This document shows, piece after piece, positions 32,640 through 40,870 of a stretch of DNA of 64,000 bases; the first letter of the stretch is position 1; each line of letters begins with the position of its first letter. The stretch lies in the IMG/VR virus record IMGVR_UViG_3300020391_000004, positions 62,001 to 126,000 of that record; one strand, written 5' to 3'. The notes below the pieces were generated by a model, which saw nothing but the letters and a program-made list of their open reading frames with translations, made no database searches and was not told where the DNA came from. The DNA is from a virus. Both the position numbers and the translations under genes were made by a program.

Positions 32640-32834
32640 TTATAACCTAGTTTTTTGTGGTAAATCTTTATATACACGAGCGACACGTTCTAAATAATCA
32701 GTTTCTGTACGTGCTAATGCAATAAGTTTATGTTCATATATACGACGAAAATCTGGATCTATGCCAGGTTCTAGTATAGCAGTACCTAATGCCGCTGCTC
32801 GACGGTACTGACGGTCTTCACTATAAGGTCCCAT
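32640..32834 (-). CDS. Hypothetical early protein, 64 aa
   Basis: A basic helical protein (starts MGPYSEDRQYRRAA). Last of five chained small genes; its start overlaps the previous stop (TAATG). Function unknown. Confidence 0.6.
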   Translation of the reverse strand: MGPYSEDRQYRRAAALGTAILEPGIDPDFRRIYEHKLIALARTETDYLERVARVYKDLPQKTRL

Positions 32835-32995
32835 TATAACTCCTCTACTATGCCTAAGCCTTCGGCTGCTATTAAAAAGAAACCAGCTAATACTACATTA
32901 CCCATGCATAACATTATACCGGCTACTATACGTACAGCACTCTTTGCTAGACTAACATAAAAATGTTTACGTGAATTGCTTGCCACAGGTTCCAT
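32834..32995 (-). CDS. Small membrane protein, 53 aa
   Basis: Start and stop both overlap neighbours as TAATG. A basic N-terminus (SNSRKHFY) precedes one or two membrane segments (VRIVAGIMLCMG, VVLAGFFLIAAEG). Function unknown. Confidence 0.55.
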   Translation of the reverse strand: MEPVASNSRKHFYVSLAKSAVRIVAGIMLCMGNVVLAGFFLIAAEGLGIVEEL

Positions 32996-33162
32996 TATGT
33001 ATACCTCGGATTTGGATTCTTCAAGCAGATCTTTGCTGCTAGAAGTCTTCTTTTTTCTTGGGGAGTATGAATAGCCGTAAACATACTCAGTGCTTTTACC
33101 ATATTCTTAATTGCCCAGCTAGGCTGATTACCTATGATCTTCCATGCTTGAATAACTGACAT
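32995..33162 (-). CDS. Hypothetical basic protein, 55 aa
   Basis: Both ends overlap neighbours as TAATG. The product has WKIIGNQPSWAIKNMVKAL and a basic tail (EKRRLLAAKICLKNP). Function unknown; the chain arrangement is the main support. Confidence 0.55.
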   Translation of the reverse strand: MSVIQAWKIIGNQPSWAIKNMVKALSMFTAIHTPQEKRRLLAAKICLKNPNPRYT

Positions 33163-33524
33163 TATGCTATCTCCTGATCTTTACGCCATAAAACTTCTTT
33201 ATAACCGATTCTATCCACGAACCATAAACCTTCATTATCCTGTAGTACATCCCCAACGGATACACTGTGCATCTTTGTGCCTTCAACAGGAATGACTCTA
33301 TCACTAGGACCAATGTTACCTGCTTCAAAAGCATGGTCAATATCGTCTGCAACTATGTCAGCGACATGTGTATAACACTCATTAGCAATAGCTAAACGCG
33401 GATCACCATTCATAGCAGCCAATTTACTTTTGGCGGTTGAATGACAATCCCAACCTTCTGAATTAATTAAATCACTTAGGTGACGGTCAATAACAATCTG
33501 GTAAAGTTTAATCATTTGCGGCAT
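33162..33524 (-). CDS. Hypothetical early protein, about 120 aa
   Basis: ATG at 33524 is preceded by AAAGGAGAGA and lies after the promoter at 33554-33581; the longer ORF start at 33581 would be upstream of transcription. The C-terminal part, SVGDVLQDNEGLWFVDRIG, looks like a small beta barrel. First of the five-gene chain. Function unknown. Confidence 0.65.
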   Translation of the reverse strand: MPQMIKLYQIVIDRHLSDLINSEGWDCHSTAKSKLAAMNGDPRLAIANECYTHVADIVADDIDHAFEAGNIGPSDRVIPVEGTKMHSVSVGDVLQDNEGLWFVDRIGYKEVLWRKDQEIA

Positions 33525-33553
33525 ACATCTCTCCTTTGCTGTATTGTGCTTAC

Positions 33554-33581
33554 AGCATAACACATATATAGGATGTGTCAA
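33554..33581 (-). promoter_or_regulatory. Early sigma70-like promoter
   Basis: TTGACA (33581-33576), 16-bp spacer, TATGCT (33559-33554). Confidence 0.7.
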
Positions 33582-33606
33582 CCTGGTTGCGAATCTTTTT
33601 AAACAA

Positions 33607-33693
33607 TCAGTACCGCTTTCGCCTACGGTACCGGGAACAATCTAGTTTTCGGTCTATGGGTTCCCTGAGTAGTTCCTCACTTGTAAACCCCAT
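33607..33693 (-). CDS. Possible tiny basic protein, 28 aa
   Basis: ATG at 33693 with GGGAGAAG upstream; the product ends in an Arg/Lys-rich tail (YRRRKRY). It fills a 200-nt gap that is less AT-rich than its surroundings. An overlapping 13-residue GTG frame precedes it. Coding is uncertain. A 6-bp palindromic hairpin (GTACCG/CGGTAC) lies within it. Confidence 0.35.
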   Translation of the reverse strand: MGFTSEELLREPIDRKLDCSRYRRRKRY

Positions 33694-33781
33694 ACAGCTT
33701 CTCCCGCAGGTCCGTCACTGTATCCTAACCGTTACATTATCGCCGCATTGTATAATCCTTTAACATTGTTAACTACCATTT

Positions 33782-34159
33782 TTAAGCCGCCGCCTTAAAC
33801 GCTGTCTGCACATAAGGCTTATTCCATTTACCTATATTAATATCATTATAGTAAGCAGTATGAAAGTAATCACTTTGATAATCTGATTTATCAAACCATT
33901 TAGTACCTTTCATAGCTGTAATTAATTCTAATAAAAACTGTCTAGCATCTCCTGAATACCAACTGTCTATATGATATACATTAACCTGTGTATAACCATC
34001 TCCATGTGAATGATCGAACTCTATAGGACCTGATTGTATGTTAACAACCAAACTCATATGATGCTTAATAGCAATAGAACCTTTCATGCCATACTTCTTA
34101 AGTACTGCCTTAATGCCAGGTGCTAGTTCTGCTTTATCTTTTTGACTTATATATGCCAT
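33782..34159 (-). CDS. Hypothetical early protein, 125 aa
   Basis: An alpha/beta protein opening with AYISQKDKAELAPGIKAVLK and including GTKWFDKSDYQSDYFHTAYY. It resembles the small conserved modules found in phages and large mobile-element polyproteins (LPD-type), but I cannot name one with certainty. It has TAGGAGAGA and a strong promoter just upstream. Single-gene early unit. Confidence 0.65.
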   Translation of the reverse strand: MAYISQKDKAELAPGIKAVLKKYGMKGSIAIKHHMSLVVNIQSGPIEFDHSHGDGYTQVNVYHIDSWYSGDARQFLLELITAMKGTKWFDKSDYQSDYFHTAYYNDINIGKWNKPYVQTAFKAAA

Positions 34160-34191
34160 GTAGTTCTCTCCTAAACTCTAATTATGTATAT

Positions 34192-34219
34192 ACTATAGCA
34201 CACTATATGCTTTTGTCAA
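34192..34219 (-). promoter_or_regulatory. Early sigma70-like promoter
   Basis: TTGACA (34219-34214), 16-bp spacer, TATAGT (34197-34192). It overlaps the 3' end of the upstream gene. Confidence 0.75.
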
Positions 34220-34436
34220 CCCCTCGCATATCAGCATACTCTCTACGATAGCTGTGTATACGATCTTCAGTCTCCTTGTTAGCGAAGACTCCGACATCGT
34301 TCGCAGGATCGTACTCTACATAACTACGGCGGTCATGTACTGGATGTACAAAGTCCGGCTTGCCCCATACCCGTACTGCTGATACATACTCTGTGCTGCG
34401 AAAGCCAAAGAAGTGTACTAGTCGTCCTCTATACAT
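34203..34436 (-). CDS. Hypothetical early protein, 77 aa
   Basis: ATG at 34436 has AAGGAGG upstream and is chosen over 34478, whose region is the structured leader. The product is basic with many Tyr, Arg and Asp (starts MYRGRLVHFFGFRS). Its GC content is higher than that of neighbouring early genes. Its leader contains two hairpins, one bearing the 13-nt complement of the candidate small RNA at 25 kb. Confidence 0.65.
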   Translation of the reverse strand: MYRGRLVHFFGFRSTEYVSAVRVWGKPDFVHPVHDRRSYVEYDPANDVGVFANKETEDRIHSYRREYADMRGVDKSI

Positions 34437-34522
34437 AACCGCCTCCTTGTGTAGTGCAGCACTGTGCTGGTTAAACACAGTGCCTAGTCAATCGACTTCG
34501 GGGATACGATTACGGATTGACT
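34437..34522 (-). promoter_or_regulatory. Structured 5' leader with two hairpins
   Basis: Hairpin 1: AGTCAATC/GATTGACT (34522-34515 with 34493-34486), 21-nt loop carrying TCGTATCCCCGAA. Hairpin 2: GCACTGTG/CACAGTGC (34483-34476 with 34466-34459), 9-nt loop. The ribosome binding site follows 13 nt later. Transcription should start about at the first base of hairpin 1. Confidence 0.6.
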
Positions 34523-34528
34523 ATATAC

Positions 34529-34556
34529 ATAATAGCATAATCTATATATTTGTCAA
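34529..34556 (-). promoter_or_regulatory. Early sigma70-like promoter
   Basis: TTGACA (34556-34551), 16-bp spacer, TATTAT (34534-34529), the same layout as the other early promoters. Confidence 0.75.
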
Positions 34557-34783
34557 TATCAAATTTTGATTTTATCAAAAAATATTTTTTTAGAAAAACC
34601 AAAACCAAACCAGGGTGGGGGCAGCATATAGCGCCAGCACATCAGATTCGGTGACCCTTGCAAAAATTGTAGCAACTTTTTCGCCATCCGACACTAGACC
34701 CAAAAAATTTTCTGCGTATATTTTTTTCTCAACCTAGCACAAACCCCCAACTAAATACACACAGTAATTTCAAGGAGTACGCA
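34557..34783. other. Intergenic region at strand switch
   Basis: About 225 bp between the leftward early operon and the rightward glycosyltransferase operon. It is A-rich at first (AAAAATATTTTTTT), then has a G-rich patch (GGTGGGGGCAGC) and C-rich ends. The plus-strand start has AAGGAG but no convincing sigma70 promoter; AACTAAATA at 34749-34757 is a degenerate late-type element. It could hold an origin or regulator site. Confidence 0.4.
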
Positions 34784-35464
34784 GTGCATAACATATACGT
34801 CGGCTGGGACAGTCGAGAAGATATAGCCTATCAAGTATGCGAACATTCAATACGCCGTCGCACACGTTCAAACATTAACGTAATACCACTTAAACAAACG
34901 TCACTGCGTGAGCAGGGCATATACACACGTGACATAGACGTACTAGCTAGTACGGAGTTTACGTTTACACGTTTCCTAGTACCACACTTAAATAGTTTCC
35001 AAGGATGGGCAATATTCTGTGACAGTGATATGGTGTTTCTCACAGACGCTAAACACTTGTTCGACAACCTGGACACTACAAAAGCTGTATACTGTGTACA
35101 ACATGACTATAATCCACCAGAAGGATTGAAAATGGATGGACAAGCACAACTACAGTATCCACGTAAGAACTGGTCGAGCATGATGATATTCAACTGTTCA
35201 CATGCTAGTTGTAAGCAACTTACTGTACAACGTGTGAACACTGCAACGGGTGCTTATTTACATCGTTTTGAATGGTGTGATGATAGTGAAATAGGAGTAC
35301 TAGGTTGTGAATACAATTGGCTAGTAGGACACTATACAGAAGGAGTAGATGGTACACCGCAAATACTACACTATACTGAAGGTGGTCCATGGTTTGAAAA
35401 CATGCGTAACTGTGCATATGATCACGTATGGAAACGTGAAGTAATTAACTTGTATTCATCATAA
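34784..35464 (+). CDS. GT-A glycosyltransferase (GT8-like)
   Basis: 226 residues, GTG start preceded by AAGGAG. The N-terminus IYVGWDSREDIAYQVCEHSI and the metal-binding FCDSDMVFL (DxD motif) define a GT-A fold like GT8-type lipopolysaccharide transferases. ILHYTEGGPWFENM near the end is the typical C-terminal His block. It begins the rightward part of the glycan cassette and is coupled (ATAATG) to a 31-residue membrane protein. Confidence 0.8.
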   Translation: MHNIYVGWDSREDIAYQVCEHSIRRRTRSNINVIPLKQTSLREQGIYTRDIDVLASTEFTFTRFLVPHLNSFQGWAIFCDSDMVFLTDAKHLFDNLDTTKAVYCVQHDYNPPEGLKMDGQAQLQYPRKNWSSMMIFNCSHASCKQLTVQRVNTATGAYLHRFEWCDDSEIGVLGCEYNWLVGHYTEGVDGTPQILHYTEGGPWFENMRNCAYDHVWKREVINLYSS

Positions 35465-35559
35465 TGTTACGCCCTAGGGATTACATAGCACTACATTTAT
35501 TAAACTGCGTAGTATGTTGCATAGCAGTAGCAGTACTGTATGAGATATACTTTGGATAA
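35464..35559 (+). CDS. Tiny membrane protein, 31 aa
   Basis: Start overlaps the glycosyltransferase stop (TAATG); the end overlaps the next gene by 20 nt. One membrane helix (LLNCVVCCIAVAVLYEI) with three Cys. It could anchor the flanking glycosyltransferases to the membrane; this is inference. Confidence 0.5.
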   Translation: MLRPRDYIALHLLNCVVCCIAVAVLYEIYFG

Positions 35560-36616
35560 CGGTTTACAACACGTAGCACAACGACTTGTGAATGGTACTA
35601 CTACATTTGACTGTGTACAAATACTAGACTTAGCACGTACTCGTATAGAAGTGTTCATAGAAAACAATACATATTGGTTAATACACTATGGTAAGAACAG
35701 TCATAAGATACTAGCCGCACACCCTAAAAATTTGGCGTGGGCAGAGCCCACTACCGTATCTAAGGAGGGGTTGTATTACTACTGGTACACCATACCACTG
35801 GTAAATTACTATCACACCTTGTTAGACGGTGTAGGTAGTTTAACGCACTACATGCGACTGCGTGAGCATAATCCCAACATAACACTGTTACTAAACTGTA
35901 GCCCACGTCCCAAGGGTGGTGTTATTAAACATCCTCCTTTTGTTACGGAACTGTTAGACCTATTGGATATTAAGTATGAATTTACTAATCCGCATGCTGT
36001 ATATGAACGTGTTGTATACGGTGCACCACTAGGTATAGCTAACGGCAAACGTTGCAGACCACCTCTAGAACAGTATGACTTATTGCGTGAATGTATTAGG
36101 GTGGCTAAAATGCGGGCGCCTGCGGCGCCTAGTCTCAGTGAGGGTAAGGTATACATAAGCAGACGGGCCCATGCAAATCCTCTACGCAATCGTAAAAATA
36201 TAATAGGCGAAGATAATACTGTGCGTCGTGGATTGACTAATGAAGACAGTGTAGTAGAGATACTTACACAACTAGGATATGATGAAATATTCGGAGAAAA
36301 TCTAACACTAGCAGAAAAGATTGTAGTGTTTAATAGTATGCGTAAGTATATCAGTACTGCGGGTGCAGGAGTAGCTAATATACTATGGACTATGCCTAAC
36401 GAGTGTAGTGTAGGTGGTATACATACCCCGGGCTTTCCTTTTCCTAGCAATGAACATAAAACACACATCTGTACAGGACCCGAAGTACGTGCTACGATAG
36501 ATTGTTATAAAGGTCGAGTTTTATTTGAAGATCCTACAGCAGGTGCTAAGAATTATAATAGCCCATGGTATATTAATAACTTATCAGCATTTCGTGAATG
36601 GGCTGAACGTATCTAA
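35540..36616 (+). CDS. GT61-family glycosyltransferase (DUF563-like)
   Basis: 358 residues. Family marks are NYYHTLLDGVGSLTHYM near residue 95, VYISRRAHANPLRN after the middle, and KYISTAGAGVANILWTMP in the C-terminal part, as in DUF563/GT61 transferases. These add xylose, GlcNAc or similar sugars. The gene is unusually GC-rich in the middle, including GGCGCCTGCGGCGCC (from 36115). It ends head-on with the next minus-strand gene, overlapping 4 nt. Confidence 0.75.
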   Translation: MRYTLDNGLQHVAQRLVNGTTTFDCVQILDLARTRIEVFIENNTYWLIHYGKNSHKILAAHPKNLAWAEPTTVSKEGLYYYWYTIPLVNYYHTLLDGVGSLTHYMRLREHNPNITLLLNCSPRPKGGVIKHPPFVTELLDLLDIKYEFTNPHAVYERVVYGAPLGIANGKRCRPPLEQYDLLRECIRVAKMRAPAAPSLSEGKVYISRRAHANPLRNRKNIIGEDNTVRRGLTNEDSVVEILTQLGYDEIFGENLTLAEKIVVFNSMRKYISTAGAGVANILWTMPNECSVGGIHTPGFPFPSNEHKTHICTGPEVRATIDCYKGRVLFEDPTAGAKNYNSPWYINNLSAFREWAERI

Positions 36617-37344
36617 TAGGTATATACTGTGCCAAATTGTGTATCATAAGGACTAGGTTTGCCATGATATACTACTACACTACAATCTTGAGGTATTACC
36701 CAATTTACATCTGGTTGATAATAATCGTTGGGCCATGTAACTTCTGTGCAACCATGCTTAACACCTCCGTGTAGTATTTCCCATTTATAACTCATGCACC
36801 AGTTACGAGGCCACCAAGTTTTTCCTGGATTGTGTTTGAAGTAGTGCGTAATAAAATCTTGGTCTCCGCGAAATTGTTTTATGAACCTGCCACCATCGTC
36901 GTTAAAACTACGATATAAATCACTGTATACACCTGGTGTAAAACGCATAACACTACTGTTACTAACTGGATAGTCCGCTATAAACTTACGATTAAAATCC
37001 TGGCATATCATAAATCTACCGGGCTCGTGTGTCCAAAAGTGTGCTATATCATTTACTATTATTGTATCTAAATCTAAATAAAGTACATCACCCATCCATT
37101 TTATTCTATCGCTAAACATAAACATTTTATGCCACCATAACTGTCTGTCAGTAAAGTTCCATGCACTTTCAACTAGCACTGCACGAGTATCTCGTAAGCC
37201 TAGTCCCATTATAGTTGCAGGATCATCTGTTAACACTGTGAGTTCTGTAGGTACACTACATTTTGTATCTAGTTGTTGCCGCTTTTGTACAACGTGTTTA
37301 GTAGAAAACTTATTGCCTACAAATAATATGCATACATCTTTCAT
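36613..37344 (-). CDS. GT-A glycosyltransferase
   Basis: 243 residues. LYLDLDTIIVNDIAHF carries a DxD metal motif, preceded by LWWHKMFMFSD. CSVVVYHGKPSP near the C-terminus is the conserved His block of GT8-like enzymes. It belongs to a leftward block of six consecutive genes for glycan synthesis. Donor sugar unknown. Confidence 0.75.
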   Translation of the reverse strand: MKDVCILFVGNKFSTKHVVQKRQQLDTKCSVPTELTVLTDDPATIMGLGLRDTRAVLVESAWNFTDRQLWWHKMFMFSDRIKWMGDVLYLDLDTIIVNDIAHFWTHEPGRFMICQDFNRKFIADYPVSNSSVMRFTPGVYSDLYRSFNDDGGRFIKQFRGDQDFITHYFKHNPGKTWWPRNWCMSYKWEILHGGVKHGCTEVTWPNDYYQPDVNWVIPQDCSVVVYHGKPSPYDTQFGTVYTY

Positions 37345-37345
37345 A

Positions 37346-38374
37346 CTAAAATCCGTATTGTTTTAAATGATTCCATGCAGTACCGTCACGTATTTCTTTA
37401 CGACTCCATTGTGTGTAGCTAAGATTATACAGAACTTGTTCACGATTTATGTTATGCACTTGTGAAATGTTTCCTATCTGACTTGGATCTAAACACATAG
37501 GTGCAGCCATACTACGGATATCCCAACATATAGCAGGCTTACCTGCGATTGCACATTGAGTAAGAACATTACTGTTATAACTTACTACGAATCTTGCCTG
37601 TGATAGATCATGTAATAATCCATCACCTCCTTCGAAGAAGTTACGCTCTTGCCATGTATCACTAATCTTTATTAATCCAAATTTTTCTAATGCGAATTCA
37701 TAATTACCGGCTTTAGTTCTTAAGTGTGGTCTAATTACAATTGGCATTTGTGGATAATGGTTACGTATTTGGTTTATTACTAGAAGTAACCAATGCTTGT
37801 ACTTGCCATGAGTTTCATGCATAGGTATCATAGTACTGTCGTTTACTTTTTGTAAACAAATTAATGCATAGTCATTGCCTTTGTTTATTCCACTATTCCA
37901 AGGTTTTATTGAGATGTTTTGATGTTTTGCTATCTTTGTCCATCTGTCTGGATTACAATTATTGTTATGAAAATATCCTTGTCTTAAAAAATGGAACCAC
38001 CCTAGTGTAAAGTACCACTCATCCGGATCACCTCTATAACTATTTTGTCTAAAGCAACTAAGTTCGCATACAAGATATGGTTTGCCTGTGTTTTTAATAT
38101 ATCTATGCGTTTCGTCAGTTTTATTATCTGGCTTTTCAACATTTACTTGTAAATAATAATCTGTTTTATATTTGTTTCTATCATTAAAATCAATAATTAC
38201 CCACCCTTCTACATCAAACTCTAAAGGAAATGCTTTGGTCATTTGATGCTTAAATGCTATAAGTGTAACTTTTTTTCTAGAATCTTTTATTACACTATCT
38301 ATACTTTCGCTTTTGGCAACACGCTTGATTGTTTTCCATTTACGAGCTAGTACTTGATTAGGTGGGTTTGCCAC
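37346..38374 (-). CDS. KpsS/CDP-glycerol-transferase-like protein (paralogue A)
   Basis: 342 residues of GT-B character. The C-terminal half has QARFVVSYNSNVLTQCAIAGKPAICW, the SNsv..a...G.P pattern of capsule (KpsS/KpsC) and CDP-glycerol transferases. The last residues, LSYTQWSRKEIRDGTAWNHL, are repeated in the next two genes. IVIRPHLRTK supplies the conserved RPH phosphate-binding site. Probably a surface polysaccharide or teichoic-like polymer transferase. Confidence 0.65.
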   Translation of the reverse strand: MANPPNQVLARKWKTIKRVAKSESIDSVIKDSRKKVTLIAFKHQMTKAFPLEFDVEGWVIIDFNDRNKYKTDYYLQVNVEKPDNKTDETHRYIKNTGKPYLVCELSCFRQNSYRGDPDEWYFTLGWFHFLRQGYFHNNNCNPDRWTKIAKHQNISIKPWNSGINKGNDYALICLQKVNDSTMIPMHETHGKYKHWLLLVINQIRNHYPQMPIVIRPHLRTKAGNYEFALEKFGLIKISDTWQERNFFEGGDGLLHDLSQARFVVSYNSNVLTQCAIAGKPAICWDIRSMAAPMCLDPSQIGNISQVHNINREQVLYNLSYTQWSRKEIRDGTAWNHLKQYGF

Positions 38375-39309
38375 TAATTATTCTCCTGTAACCTCTTCCA
38401 TGCAGTACCGTCTTCTATTTCTCTTTTTTTGTATTGATTATGTGCAAGCCAATATAGTAACGGTTTTCTATTGATAGGTTCTGTGTTAAATTCTTCTGGC
38501 TTTGCTGAATTTTTAAAAATGTCTATATCGTAACTTACTCTTACACAACAACTTTGTTCACTTGTTATTACAGGTATTCCTAGTAATGTAGCTTCTAGAG
38601 CAACCATACTGTTATAAGCTATTACGCATTGTGCATCTAGTAGTGCTTGGCTCAAAGGTTGATCATTAGCACTGCTATCATATGTTTTAAGTTCTAGTAA
38701 GTTTCCATCTCCATCTACTACAGGTTCATTAGGCTTACGTCTTACTACAATACGATAGTGTTCATCAGGAGGCAAGTACTGTTTTAATTTATGAACTATT
38801 CCGTCTAACCAATCGTCTGGTCCTTGATCCATAAACCAACTTACTGCACCTGTGGGAGGAAGTATTAATATATTTTCACCTCTTTGGCTATTGTGTTGCC
38901 ATTTATTACATTGATATCCATAGTGTTTATGAAATCCGTTCCAACGATCTTTAGATACATCACGTAGTGATATGCAAGTATGACTGTTCTTACTAATACG
39001 CATCCACCCTTTACCTCCATATCCAGGACTAAAGTATGCATGATCCATGTAATAATAATCTATACCTTTTTGTTTTGCTTCTTTAAGCATTTTGCCTGTG
39101 CCACGTAATATACCTAATGTAGCTACTGCATCTACGCCGGGTAAAATATCACTAGGTAATCCATTTTTTTTATAATTTTCTATTTGCATATGTTTAACTT
39201 GCCATGCACCATTTACACTATTATTATATCTAATTACACCTCTTGCGAAAGCAATAGTAATGTTTGTTGTAATTCTTCTACTTGTATCATATACATATAA
39301 TCTAGGCAT
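38374..39309 (-). CDS. KpsS/CDP-glycerol-transferase-like protein (paralogue B)
   Basis: 311 residues. It shares with paralogue A the QCVIAYNSMVALEATLLGIPV block and the ending LAHNQYKKREIEDGTAW. IVVRRKPNEP replaces the RPH site. The start is at the end of the upstream gene. Likely a product of tandem duplication and divergence. Sugar unknown. Confidence 0.65.
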   Translation of the reverse strand: MPRLYVYDTSRRITTNITIAFARGVIRYNNSVNGAWQVKHMQIENYKKNGLPSDILPGVDAVATLGILRGTGKMLKEAKQKGIDYYYMDHAYFSPGYGGKGWMRISKNSHTCISLRDVSKDRWNGFHKHYGYQCNKWQHNSQRGENILILPPTGAVSWFMDQGPDDWLDGIVHKLKQYLPPDEHYRIVVRRKPNEPVVDGDGNLLELKTYDSSANDQPLSQALLDAQCVIAYNSMVALEATLLGIPVITSEQSCCVRVSYDIDIFKNSAKPEEFNTEPINRKPLLYWLAHNQYKKREIEDGTAWKRLQENN

Positions 39310-40054
39310 TCAGTATCCCCTCTGCTAGTCCTGATTCTATTTCCTTGTGTGTAAATTGACTGTATGCTAAATTATAAAACCATTGCATACGATCTACACG
39401 TTTAGGATTGTTAATTGATTCTATATGCCAACTACTTATATCACTAGCAAAACTATCTTTATGACATATTGTAGGTATGCCTAATAGTTGTGCTTCAAGG
39501 GCACATAGACTTATACAAGTTACGACGCAATGCGTATCTTGTGCTTGTTGGGCAAATGGAATTTCCGCTACACTAGGACCACTAGTGCCATTTGCTCTAG
39601 GCTTATGTCTAATCTCATAAGGTCTATCTGTATAAAATTCTAATTCTTTAATAATAAACTCTAACCATTGTTGTACACTTAAACCTGTTACATATCTAGT
39701 CATAGTTTCACTACTTGGGCATACAAGTATCTTTGTACCTTTGCCGTATTCTTTTGGTGTAACATTCCATTTTTTAAATCTATCACTAGGATAATCTAAG
39801 GTATGTCGATAATGAATATGATTTTTTCCGACACGCCAATAAAAATCTTCTTTTGTTTTATCATACCATCTGCCGTAGTATGGCATATCCCAGAAGTACC
39901 AAGGTCTTTTAGTTGCTTTGCATACTTTTATATTTGTTTGATTACTTCCTATAAATCCCCAGAAGTGATCTTCAGTGCCTTTCCATCCTTTTGCCAGGCT
40001 ATCCATTACCCAATTACATTTACTGTCAGTTTTTGTAGGATGTCTATGCAACAT
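39302..40054 (-). CDS. KpsS/CDP-glycerol-transferase-like protein (paralogue C)
   Basis: 250 residues, shortest of the tandem three. It keeps IRHKPRANG, HCVVTCISLCALEAQLLGIPT and the ending LAYSQFTHKEIESGLAEG. The N-terminal domain is shorter, so it may be a partial enzyme or need a partner. It overlaps the neighbours by 1 and 8 nt. Confidence 0.65.
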   Translation of the reverse strand: MLHRHPTKTDSKCNWVMDSLAKGWKGTEDHFWGFIGSNQTNIKVCKATKRPWYFWDMPYYGRWYDKTKEDFYWRVGKNHIHYRHTLDYPSDRFKKWNVTPKEYGKGTKILVCPSSETMTRYVTGLSVQQWLEFIIKELEFYTDRPYEIRHKPRANGTSGPSVAEIPFAQQAQDTHCVVTCISLCALEAQLLGIPTICHKDSFASDISSWHIESINNPKRVDRMQWFYNLAYSQFTHKEIESGLAEGILNA

Positions 40055-40869
40055 TAGTAGGTTGCACTCTTATGATCTGATTGACGTAAATCTATATTAT
40101 CTTTACTATATTCACTTTTAAGTTCATCTACAATATCGTTTACGTAACGTCCTTGAAAAGGTATCTGGAATGGTACATCTTTAGTTTTAGTGTATGCAGT
40201 TACTATACTAATGTTTTGTGATGCGCCATCTCTATCATGTAATTCATCGTATGCTTTCTCAAGTTGACTTAATGGCTTACGCGGCTTCTTTTGTTCGTAA
40301 TGTGTCCAGCTATCTATGTCTGTAGGACAATCTATATATTTGCCTGTATTCCTTGCTAACCACATAAACTTCCATTTATATCCATTAGCCGCGGCTATGT
40401 CTCTGAACAATCCAGGATGAAAACTATAAAAGCAGTGATTAAACCACGGAGCAAATGGCAATACATTTATCATAGTACCGCCCACTTTGCATAAGTTGTG
40501 CATGTTCTCAAAAACTGTGCGTTGGTCAAATATATGTTCGCCGGTACCATTGTTTGTTACATAATCAAATTGTCTTGTATAGTTGTATTTGTCTTTTAGT
40601 ATAAAGTTTAAATCCATTGCTATACTACGTAGTTCTGTATTAATATCTATTGCAAGGTAATCACTGAAGCCTAAGTCCTCAAAGTATTCCCATACATATT
40701 GTGTTGGTTTACGTAATGTTCGGCCACTTACTTGTTCGCATTTGTTTAACCAATCTTCGCCATAACGGAAACGTTGATTACCCCACTCTACTACAGTCGC
40801 TCCTGAGGTAAAAGACTCTTGCTTTACTAGTGTAGCAGTCGCAAGTTGCATTATATTATTAAAAGCCAT
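40054..40869 (-). CDS. Methyltransferase-like protein
   Basis: 271 residues. VVEWGNQRF near residue 25 is a degenerate SAM-binding motif I, YLAIDINTELRSIAMDLN supplies motif II-like acid, and FDYVTNNGTGEHIFDQ then MHNLCKVGGTMINVLPF form motifs IV and post-motif strand of class I methyltransferases. The glycine-rich loop is atypical. It may methylate a sugar in the polymer made by neighbouring genes. Confidence 0.65.
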   Translation of the reverse strand: MAFNNIMQLATATLVKQESFTSGATVVEWGNQRFRYGEDWLNKCEQVSGRTLRKPTQYVWEYFEDLGFSDYLAIDINTELRSIAMDLNFILKDKYNYTRQFDYVTNNGTGEHIFDQRTVFENMHNLCKVGGTMINVLPFAPWFNHCFYSFHPGLFRDIAAANGYKWKFMWLARNTGKYIDCPTDIDSWTHYEQKKPRKPLSQLEKAYDELHDRDGASQNISIVTAYTKTKDVPFQIPFQGRYVNDIVDELKSEYSKDNIDLRQSDHKSATY

Positions 40870-40870
40870 A

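Noticed and set aside
33607-33635. Hairpin GTACCG/CGGTAC as terminator
   Set aside because: No T-run follows on either strand.
33575-33763. 62-aa plus-strand ORF in the 33.6-kb gap
   Set aside because: No ribosome binding site; the gap is transcribed from the minus strand by neighbouring units.
35848-36468. 206-aa minus-strand ORF opposite the GT61 gene
   Set aside because: The GT61 frame has clear family motifs; the antisense frame has none and no ribosome binding site.
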